Positions 54,730 to 64,000 of a DNA stretch of 64,000 nucleotides are shown in pieces; within the stretch, counting starts at the first letter, position 1, and the number at the start of each line of letters is the position of its first letter. The stretch is from Warburgia ugandensis (Eukaryota > Streptophyta > Magnoliopsida > Canellales > Canellaceae): the NCBI GenBank assembly GCA_035236585.1, contig CP141132.1, forward strand, positions 23,581,445 through 23,645,444, written 5' to 3'. A model generated the notes under the pieces. That model worked only from the letters and a program-made list of their open reading frames with translations. It had not been told where the DNA came from and ran no database searches. A program made the position numbers and the translations under genes.

Positions 54730-55855
54730 ATCTCAAAGATTGTCTGGCTTGATCTAACTCTTAGATCTTTAATCTAATACCTACAAAATATAGAAAAATT
54801 CCTAATTATATTATATTCAAGTGGTTTAACAAATACCTACCTCTGGATGTCCATCTAACACTAAAATACATCAATTAATGGTTAGACAATAGTTAAATAT
54901 TTTAGCGCAAAATCTATTTTATAAGTGTCAAAATGATCCATTAAATGTACTAAAATATTACTAAAGTTAGGGTTTTTAGTATCAAAAATAAACCCTCAAC
55001 ATTTAGACATTGGAGGGAAAAGAGAGAAGAAGAAGAAGAAAAGAGTTCAATAGAAAGGAAGATGAGAGAGATACAAAATTGTATGAAGGGAGGAAATTGA
55101 GTGTCATACAAAAATACAAATACCAAAAAAAATACTTAGAAATTGAATAGATCTTTTATCACACCTATACAACCAATATAAAATATGTCAAAAAAAATAA
55201 TTCAAAATTTGTAAAAATGCCTACAAGGTGTAAGGAAGAATAGGGTTTAGGGAGAATGCCAACATGCACCAAGGAAATTAAATTGAATGGGCTAAAAAAT
55301 CATATTAGCATAATATATACTCAATACTTGCCTCATGCATCGCATTTGTTTATAGATCTAAACCACTACTTTAAGTAGGGCCTAGTTCTTTGAAAAATAA
55401 GACTAATTCAACTGGGGCCTACTACATTGAAAAATGAAGTGAACTTAAGACTTCTAGTTGTAAAATGTATGATAAATCCAAATGCAAATTGGACTTGTCA
55501 TAATCCATGTGTCACTTTACTTACTTCTAAATTATCTTTTTTGTAGATCTAAGCCATTCACCATATTGGGAATGTCTTAGATAGGTTAAGTATCAAAATT
55601 CATGTTTGTTAGATACTTTATCCTATGTTAAGTACCAAATATATCTCTTTCTCCCTCTCTCTATGACATAGGATAACGCTAAAGTAAGTATGTATGTACA
55701 TATGTATTTATGTACTTATGTATATACATATGTATGTATATTTGTTTGTTGATTGAAACCACTGATTCAAGTTGGGGCAATTTTCTTGAAAAAATAAAAA
55801 ATAATTCAAGCATAACTCACTTCTTCAAAAATAAGGTAAGTGGATTTAATCCTTT

Positions 55856-55969
<114 letters not shown>

Positions 55970-56836
55970 AGGCTCAAAGAAAGATAATTTATGCTAAATA
56001 AAGATAAATATAGATGTAGATTTTCTTTCATAAGCCATATAACAATCCTAAATTAGATAAACAAAAAGATGTTGTGAGGAACTATGAGAGAAATAAAGAA
56101 AGAAAGGCCACACAACAAAATAGAAAAGGATAAAGGAATTAGAAGAAAAAATGATTCACTTATTCAACAATTGTATATAAGATAATAAATGAATAGACTA
56201 TAGAATTAGGATTAGAAGCTAAATAGGAAAGGTTAGAGAGGAATTTTAGAGAGTGATGGTAAGAAGAAGTATTTAAATACAATTAAAAATAAGGAATTGA
56301 ACAAAAATGACATGGGAATAGAAAAGAGAGGATGTATAAAGCAAATCTTTTCGGGCCCATTATTCAACTAATGACATAGGACAATCACAAAAAGTAATTA
56401 AAAAAATTCAGAACTTATACAGCACAAGGAAAAATAAGGTTCAAGAGAAAATTGCCATGATGATGTAAGTAGAAGTAGGTTTCAAAGAGCTAAAAAAAAA
56501 AAATTAATAGTTATAATTGATGTATCTCAGAATTATTTGACACAATTGGTCATGATAGAGTTGTATGGCACATGTTTTAGAAAAGGTAAGTTGGCCCTAC
56601 TATTTTTTGTTTGCATTTTTCAATGATCCAAGTCGTTCATTTGATCCAAGCTATCTAAGATGGCCCAAGTATTAAAATTCTTATCTATTAAATAAATGGT
56701 GTAATAGAAAAAACCAATTGAGATAGCAAGAATCACATGAACAGTTTGGATCATGGAAAATGAAAAAAATAGGACTAACCTAATAAAATACATCTCGTAG
56801 AACTTTTTAATACAAGAATTTGTATCAAATATCGGC

Positions 56837-56849
56837 CGCCCCCCCCCCC
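56837..56849. repeat. Poly-C tract
   Basis: A short C run six bases before the next CT microsatellite, resembling the C-rich tracts at 8957 and 27400. Confidence 0.85.
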
Positions 56850-56851
56850 AT

Positions 56852-56854
<3 letters not shown>

Positions 56855-56941
<87 letters not shown>
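56855..56941. repeat. (CT)n microsatellite, about 43 units
   Basis: CT run of about 86 bp. Confidence 0.97.
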
Positions 56942-56944
<3 letters not shown>

Positions 56945-57794
56945 GCTCGTAGGAGTAAATGGAGGTGCCTCCACCTAATTTTTATATTTTTGTTCTTTTA
57001 GTGACCCAAGGCTTTCTTCTAATTTTGCCTATCATGTATGGCCTAAGCACCAAAATTCTTAAGGTGGGGCCTGACTTCTCTTTTAGGCTTTCAAAGTATT
57101 ATGTCAGCGATGTAAAACACACAAAAAAGATCATAAAATATAACTTACCATCCATTTTACAATTATAAGGAGTGAAAATGAAGGTTCTACTATTATTCTT
57201 TAGATGATCTGTTTCATTCTTAGGTATTTGAGATATGGCAGCTCAGATGAATGACTTGGATGACTAGAATATAAGAAAGAAAAAAATAGGGGCAAAATTG
57301 CACTTTTCAAGATGCATTTCCCCTAACGCCATATATATTCCCTCTCTCTTCAAGAGGAAGTAAAGTAGGTTCTACTTTCAATAATCCAAGTCATTCATTT
57401 CTAAAAACTATATTAGATGGAAGTTACATCTCAAATATCATCTATTGGATGATTTAACATTAATTATTTTGTACCTTTTTTAGTTAATAATATATTTAGA
57501 TGAAGGATTCATTTTGTGTTAATAGTTTAATTTATTATTTAGAAAATTAAAAATGCCAAAGGATTGTGAGCAAAATTTTGGAATATAGTTAACCTAAGAT
57601 AGTTTTAACAAAAATGAATAACCTAAAAAAGAGAAAAAGCAAAAGGATTAGAGGTAAATTTTTGGCGTATAGATCATCTAAGACAATTCTAAGAAAATGA
57701 ACAATGTGAATCACTTAAGTATGAGCTCTGTGGGTTCCTTCTTCTTTTTTTAATTAATTGACATTTTGATTAGTGAATAATTTCTTTTCTAGGA

Positions 57795-57912
<118 letters not shown>

Positions 57913-58421
57913 GTATAAGAAATAGCTTTATGTACTTATAGTAGTGACAATGTCTTCTGAATTTAGATTAGGGAAGAATTTTTTAATTGAATCTACCTAA
58001 CCATAGACTAGATTGAGTAGACTTAGTTTCTTTTGTGTAATTGTCCTTACAGGTTACCCTTTTAAAGTAATAATGAAAGCGTCTCAAGTAATTATAGGTT
58101 ATTCTTTAAGTTTCCTCAACAATTATTTGCTTTAAGTTCATTCATCCTTTTGTTATGATTGATGAACTAAACTCATGTGTTGAATAGATAAGCTTCAGTA
58201 ACTATGTGGGTGTGACATATAGAATGAGACTTGGTGACTCTTGTCAGTAAATGGATATCCTCTACATTAAATACAGAGTGGGCATGCATCTCACAAACAT
58301 GTATGACTTATTATAGGTTAAATCATTCCTTTCTTAATTTGACCTGGAAAGAAATGCATGCTTATCGACTTAATTAATGCAATCTCATCTGTGCCTAAAG
58401 GAGAAAGAGAAAAAGATCTTC

Positions 58422-58550
<129 letters not shown>

Positions 58551-58859
58551 TAGTGTTTAAGAATGCATTGGGACAATCATGAATAGTGTAGAGAGAATCT
58601 TCTCTAAAGAAACAAGAAAATCAATCCACCTTGACGTTATGAAAATGTAGCTTGTGTTCTCTATCCTCTAACTTGTCTACCCTAGAATAGAAGGAAGCTT
58701 GCCACCTCGGTAGGAAAAAATCAATGAGATTCTTTAGGAAGCCATTAATAAATAATGAGACAACAGCTAAGAAAAATCGATGAGAAATGGTAATCTATGC
58801 ATAAAATAAGAGAGAAACAAGGGGGCGTGTTTTGAATCTATTGGAGGGCAAAAAGGTCA

Positions 58860-59103
58860 CCAAAAGCCACCCTTTCTACACCGCCCTCTTCTTCTTGTCA
58901 TCCATTGTCTATGTCAGACAAAGATAAAACCATTATCTCTAAAAACAATAATCCTCCCTTCTTCTTCTTTTCATTTCATCTTCTCTTCTTCTTCTCACCT
59001 TTTCATCTATCAAAGCTTCTTTTTATTATAAAATTAAGTAACCAAATCCTCTTTCTGCCTTCTTTGTGCTTGCTTCATTTGGAATACTACCACCAAAAAA
59101 GAG
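58860..59103 (+). promoter_or_regulatory. Putative promoter and 5' leader of the MADS-box gene
   Basis: A strongly pyrimidine-rich stretch (58945-59010, CTTCTTCTTTTC-like) precedes the start codon, as in many plant leaders and Y-patch promoters. A weak TATA-like ATTATAAAAT lies at 59025-59034. The transcription start cannot be fixed from sequence, and a leader intron is not excluded. The start codon context is AAGAGATGGGG, favourable with G at +4 and purine at -3. Confidence 0.4.
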
Positions 59104-61085
59104 ATGGGGAGAGTTAAGCTTCAGATAAAGAAAATCGAGAACACAACAAATAGGCAGGTCACTTTCTCCAAAAGGAGGAATGGGCTTATCAAGAAAGCTT
59201 ATGAGCTTTCTATTCTGTGTGATATTGATATTGCCCTTATCATGTTCTCTCCTTCTGGTAGACTCAGTTTATTCTCGGGGAAGAAAAGGTTTTGATTCCT
59301 TGTAGGCACTTCCTTTTTGGTTTAGGGATGATTATGATCTAAACCACAATCAAAATTTGTATTCCTAACATGAATTTTCATTTTATTTTGTAGGATCGAA
59401 GATGTTCTCACTCGCTATGTCAATCTTCCAGAGCATGAAAGGGGAAGGTAACATCATCCTAGTTTTGGTAATTGGTATATGTTTTGGGGAATAATGGCTT
59501 TTGTGGTTATATATGTTTCATCTTTTGGTCAATAATTCTTTTTATTTTTCTCTCTTTTTGCTTGCTTGGCTATATGATCTGATCTCTTTTTCTTCTATTT
59601 TTCTTTTTTCTTTTTCTTTTTGTAATGCAACTAAACAGGCTACAAAATCAAGAGGTAAAGAGGCTTTTATATTAATATTTGATTGGGGGTATCTAGGGAT
59701 TTTAGCCATAGTGATGCAAGGTTTGATTGTTCACAGCTTTTGCAAAGGACTTTGCTAAAGCTGAAGCGTGAAAGTGATACAACTTCACAATTGATCAGGT
59801 TTTAACTAAAATTTTAGGGTTTCTTCTAGTTTTTATCTGTTTTTGATATTCTAAGGCTAGTTTTGGCTTTTGTTCTATCATCTTTAATTTTTTATTATTC
59901 TGTTTCTTTGTATGATGTAAACCAGCAGCCCAAGCAACAAGGGTTCTCGTGTGGAGGTACTTTGCCACAATAAGCTCATTCAATATGTTAAAACTCTATT
60001 TTCCCCAGCTGGGCATGTATTTTTGTATCAATTTTTTCTTGAATGCAGGATCTTGAGCAAGAAATTAGACAATTTCAATGTAAAGTGGAGGATATGGAGA
60101 AAAGATTAAAGTAATTGATCACTATCCTTTAACAATCAATCAAACCTTATTTGCAATGTTCTCTTCTTATATTAGGTGTCAAGGATCATCTGATTTGTGC
60201 TTTGATTGCTAGGGCTTTTGAAGGAGATCCGCTTAAGATAACATCAGTGCATGAGGCTGAATACCATGAACGAGTACTGGAAGATTCCTTTAATCGTATG
60301 CGTTTACGCAGGGTAAGATCTACACCATTGCCGTTTCTTCTTAAAATTTTCTAAAATGTAAGTATATCGACAGAGTTCAAATGGTATGTTGGAAAAATAT
60401 ATAGTATTGAAAGGTAGATATGTTTCAAAACCATAGTTTCCACTCTTACGAGATTTTGGGTTTTGAAAATAACTATTGTGAAGATGGTATTGAACCTAGA
60501 TTTGGTTGGACCTCCTAGCCAAGTGCTTTTAGTTATTCTATGGAATTGCATTCATCTAGAGATGAATGTTCTAATCAGTATTAATTCTGCCCTTTTTGGA
60601 GAACAGATATATTTGCAGTCAGAGAATTCAAGCAGTAATGGGTTTGTCTCCGATGAATGTAATCATATCATGGATTGGCTTCCACAAAGAGATCCCCAGT
60701 CTCAAATCCTGAACTTTCTGGATTTAAATGGATTACTTCCATTACGGTAACCTGCAATTGCAGTAAGAAAAATAACTTGTATGATTCAAACTTTGAAACT
60801 AAATGAAAGAATTGTCTGTGCATTGTAGAGAACAAATACAATCCTTTGCCGAATACTTGCCACCAACCGCAACGACTTATTCTGCACCTCTTCATGGAAA
60901 TGGATTTAATCTCACTGATCATTTGGGTGGATGCAACATAAGCAATGAATTGAAGGAGGACACTGTCAGCCAGTCCGACTTTGGACATGCGCATTCCGGC
61001 CTATCTTCGTGGTCCGAACATTATACAAACAGTGGCACTGGACTTTCCTCTTCCATTACTTCGGGCCAGTATCCAATGGGTCAAG

Positions 61086-61164
<79 letters not shown>

Positions 61165-61883
61165 GTGGCGCACGCCACGCGAGCAGAAAACATCTAGAAA
61201 TCCTAATGACATCCATCAAATTATTATCAATTTCTTTTTTCTTCTTTGAAATGATAAAGAAAACATTATTGAAAGGGACGAAACATTACAACTGTAAATC
61301 AGGGGGAACAGTCCCCAATATATACAAAGGTTCACCAATAATGCACTAATGAATTTGCTGAAAGATCCATAAAATGAATTTGCGGATCTGAATTATATAC
61401 AAATAAAATGTATTACTAGAAATCAGTTATCTAATCTCCAAAAGGAATTCATGGTTTGGGGGAGGGGGGTATGGGGATTGTGCGGTGAGAGGATTGTGGG
61501 GGCGCATTAGAACTGTTGATCGATTTGGAATTTTTATGTTTATACCAGGAGTCGGAAACTCACTGGATTCACCCATTTCTAATAAAAGCTTGAAAGTTCA
61601 GCAATAGGATCTGCTGATTGTCTCATGTCTATATTTTGTGCAACCAAATATCCGTGGCACTGCCACTTACCGTTGGTCCTGGACATAACACAAGGAGAGA
61701 CTCGCAACTGTAGACTATCCATTTAGTAAGTATTTTCATTTGGAAACTAAATCTAAAGTAGCAAAATATGGTTTGCAGGGAATCACAGCTGCAACTCTTC
61801 AAACCCGGCCGGAAGATGAGCTTTCTTCTAACTGCGGTTACCTCAATTCTCATCCTGTGGCTGCCATGTCTTCTACATTCTAG
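59104..61883 (+). CDS. MIKC*-type MADS-box transcription factor, S class (AGL66/AGL67/AGL104-like)
   Basis: Nuclear DNA-binding protein. In Arabidopsis, S-class MIKC* proteins pair with P-class partners (AGL30, AGL65, AGL94) to drive late pollen development. Predicted coding exons: 59104-59288, 59394-59447, 59639-59654, 59737-59798, 59926-59956, 60049-60110, 60213-60312, 60607-60746, 60829-61084, 61779-61883. All introns have GT-AG ends and phases fit, giving 1011 coding bases and 336 residues, close to AGL104. Residues 1-60 are the MADS domain ([50 protein letters not shown]). [18 protein letters not shown] follows, the S-class signature, then a K-like coiled region ([20 protein letters not shown]) and a Ser/Gln-rich C-terminus with [11 protein letters not shown]. 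The first donor (GTTTTG) is non-consensus, and the second and tenth exons rest on family similarity. No stop or frameshift disturbs the model, so it looks functional. Confidence 0.88.
59921..59930 (+). other. NAGNAG tandem splice acceptor before exon 5 of the MADS-box gene
   Basis: ACCAGCAGCC offers two acceptors three bases apart (AG at 59924-59925 and 59927-59928). Use of the second would drop one Ser codon without changing frame. The upstream site was used in the model. Confidence 0.6.
61085..61778 (+). other. Last intron of the MADS-box gene, with a CT microsatellite at its donor
   Basis: The donor is CAA|GTAATC, and a CT run of about 36 units (61089-61160) starts four bases inside the intron. 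The acceptor is TTTGCAG at 61772-61778. Reading straight through keeps the frame open as a Ser-Leu repeat and then to a stop near 61249, so intron retention would yield an altered C-terminus. No further exon is recognised inside. Confidence 0.75.
61089..61160. repeat. (CT)n microsatellite inside the MADS-box gene, about 36 units
   Basis: Pure CT run adjoining the splice donor of the last intron. Confidence 0.97.
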
Positions 61884-63212
61884 ACTGCAATCCAAGTATA
61901 AAATGGAGAGTACTTCTTTCAGGTGATGAATAAATTTTAGTACTTGCTTGAGAGCAGCAAAAGGAGTCGAGATGGTGTTATGGGCATGAAATGATAAGAT
62001 TTATGCTGAGTACTTATAACATCCTCTTAGAGCAGACCTTTATTTACATTATCTCTTCGTAGATGAAGATGGTTTTGACTGGAACATGTGAAAATGTTTT
62101 AATTGTTACCAAATACATAAAATAGGTTAGAGAACTTCTGATGTGTTTTTCTGTTGTTGTTATTTTCATGCATTCAGTTGCTTAATAGGTTTATATGAGC
62201 ATATGTGAGATATCCAAATTACCTTCAACAACATGAGCTCACAGAAACCTTGAAATTTTGAGATCTTCCTTCATCAGTGGCATTCCTTCCACACTTTTTG
62301 GGTCTCTTTCTGCTCTTTTTTTCTTTTCTTTGAATGATAAGATTCCTTTGAGATCATGCGGATTTACCAGAAACCATGGGAAAAGAAGGGCCCAAGTGAA
62401 CCGGCTCAAAACTCAGAAATCACCGTGTTTCTGCTATTTGAGCCATGCAAGGACATTTGCACCTTTGCATCCGAACTAGCTAGGTTGCAAATTTGATTAA
62501 TATCTGTCACTAGGGTCTTGTTCCCAACCTTCATTCTTGTCTCAAAGCAAAGTTCCCACTCAGGCAGACTTTGAATACTGGATAACTTCTAGTTTTATGC
62601 GACCACATTTTAGGATTTTTTTCGCTTTCCTTTTTGGTGGGCAAACGAGCCATTCTTGTTGCTTTGCCCTGGGCGATTATATGATGGATGCGTGTATTCA
62701 ACTTCTGAAACTTGTGCACAAGTATGCAATCTGGCTTAGAATTTGAGTCTAGGTTAATTTTCTTAAATGAGAAATGTTATCAGGACTGACTTTGGACTCC
62801 CTGGCTAGAAACCACGTTTGGATGATGTGAGCTTTCATCTTGTTCGCCCTCCCCTATTTTTTTATTGCCTGCCAAAACTTAAGCACATACATGCTTTCAG
62901 CAAGTAGCGAAGGTTTGGAAACTGATTTTATTTATCTTAATTGTATTCTTTTCTATTTCACAGCAGAAAATTAAACTATTTGTGCTCTAAAATAGGCAAA
63001 ATACAACTAAAACAAGTTTGAAGATTTTCAGTTGAAATTCAATGGTAATGAATTAAAATACAAATCTCCATAGCTAAAATCATCCAACCATTGGTGTCCA
63101 GCCAATCTAAGTGAGGCCCAACTAACAGAATGACCTAGTTCATTAAATGGTGGAGTAACCAATGTAACCAACAAAAGTCACTCTGAATAGCAGCTCTCTA
63201 ATTAAATATGCA
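61884..63212 (+). other. MADS-box 3' untranslated region and downstream DNA
   Basis: AATAAA at 61929-61934 is a candidate polyadenylation signal 46 bases after the stop codon; other A/T-rich signals follow. Open frames at 62258-62479 and 62537-62746 show no recognisable domain or coding character. Nothing else is seen. Confidence 0.5.
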
Positions 63213-63494
63213 TTAGAAGTTCTTTGAGTACCCCTTGGTGTAACCAGTGTTGTTTTCTGTTTGAAAGTTGCCCTTTGCTAAGTAGTTGTTCCTGTCGTCT
63301 TCGACGTGAAATTCATTCACATGATACATGTCATACTCTCTCAAGGATGAAAGTGAATTTCCTGCAACTTGCAATCGGAGATGCACCTTTTTCTCCCACT
63401 GGTTTAGGAAAGGCTTCTCCTCTCCTGCAATAAGTTTGTCTTTCTCAGCAACAGCCTTTAACACAGTGGCAAAAGAAGTGCTCGTAACACAGGT
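63213..63494 (-). CDS. Possible 3'-terminal exon of an unrecognised minus-strand gene
   Basis: The minus strand is open for 93 codons to a TAA at 63213-63215. A plausible splice acceptor, GCTTCAG, precedes it at 63495-63501. The peptide is charged and varied in composition, unlike the repeat-derived frames nearby: it includes LKAVAEKDKLIAGEEKPFL, NQWEKKVHLRLQVAGNSLSS, LREYDMYHVNEFHVEDDRNN and a terminal YTKGYSKNF. I do not recognise the family. No start codon suits a stand-alone gene, so it would be the last exon of a gene that begins beyond the right end, convergent with the MADS-box gene. A chance frame or an old gene fragment is equally possible. Confidence 0.35.
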   Translation of the reverse strand, partial: TCVTSTSFATVLKAVAEKDKLIAGEEKPFLNQWEKKVHLRLQVAGNSLSSLREYDMYHVNEFHVEDDRNNYLAKGNFQTENNTGYTKGYSKNF

Positions 63495-63499
63495 CTGAA

Positions 63500-64000
63500 G
63501 CGCTAGTGGGTTTGGGATTATCTATAAAACCCCACTTACCAACCAAATAGTCGTTCTTGTAAGAGTACACGCTCACAGCATGAGGAGCAAAAGGCCCCTT
63601 TTTTCAAACGTGGCAAAAAAACAAAAAAAAAACTTTGCTCAAAACCATTCATTAATTATTATTTTTTCCTGAATGGTGAACCGTTTACGTATTAGGAATG
63701 GCTTAAATAGGTTGGACAACAAATTTTATGTCATTGGATGTTTTTAGCCTATATTTCTTTATGTTAAAATTCATGAGCATTCATTTTCAGTACATTTTTT
63801 CAAAGACACAAAACTAATAGTTAGGATCATCCAAATCTGCTGGTTTCTAGCTTGAATCTGTAGAAAAAATTACATGCACGAAGGAGTGTATTCAGCATGT
63901 ACTCCTATTGGGACTTTCAATGTACACATAACTAATAAGTTTTGTTCCAAATTAAGAAATATTAGGATGCAAATTCTAACTCTCTAGTTCTTGGTGTTGG
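63500..64000. other. Right edge, nothing recognised
   Basis: AT-rich sequence with no RNA gene, repeat family or convincing exon. If the minus-strand exon at 63213-63494 is real, this would be its intron. Confidence 0.4.

Noticed and set aside
60803-61249. A 148-codon single-exon reading ending in a Ser-Leu repeat as the true end of the MADS-box protein
   Set aside because: A GT donor at 61085 and an acceptor at 61778 lead to an exon in the right phase with S-class-like C-terminal sequence. The read-through form is kept only as a possible retained-intron product.
62258-62746. Two open frames downstream of the MADS-box gene
   Set aside because: No domain, no splice or promoter support, and composition like untranslated DNA.

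Overview
This window is nuclear DNA of a flowering plant. It is AT-rich, dominated by nested long-terminal-repeat (LTR) retrotransposon fossils, and carries one spliced MIKC*-type MADS-box gene near its right end. The species cannot be named from the sequence. Long LTRs, deep nesting and many CT/GA microsatellites suggest a large, repeat-rich genome.

Positions 464-48321 are one old Athila-type (Ty3/gypsy) element on the + strand. Later insertions stretched it to about 48 kb; without them it would be about 12.4 kb. Four elements sit inside it: (1) a minus-strand Athila-type element at 1216-17698, in the 5' LTR, flanked by exact GTTTG duplications, with its own 2.9 kb solo LTR (8826-11732, exact CCTTG duplications) and three near-identical 1169-bp tandem units in one LTR (1584-5090); (2) a solo LTR of that Athila type at 21341-23545; (3) a decayed Ty3/gypsy element with a methionine-tRNA-type primer site at 27103-40324, itself carrying a probable 5.1 kb solo LTR (30118-35249); (4) an RTE-clade LINE at 40645-44204.

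To the right, 48322-51249 holds minus-strand pieces related to the outer LTR. A second RTE-clade LINE in inverse orientation follows (51250-54729), flanked by a 16-bp duplication. Both LINEs share a 5' leader made of 139-bp tandem monomers, three 23-residue repeats before the endonuclease domain, and a GAT-rich tail. From 54746 to about 58860 is non-coding DNA with long CT, GA, GT and TA microsatellites.

The only complete host gene I can support is the S-class MIKC* MADS-box gene (AGL66/AGL67/AGL104 type) at 59104-61883. It has ten coding exons and a predicted product of 336 residues. A possible 3'-terminal exon of an unrecognised minus-strand gene lies at 63213-63494.

I found no cassette resembling a new multi-gene system. 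The most unusual structures are the repeat architecture of the LINEs, the fresh 1169-bp triplication inside an older LTR, and the microsatellite placed directly at a splice donor of the MADS-box gene.
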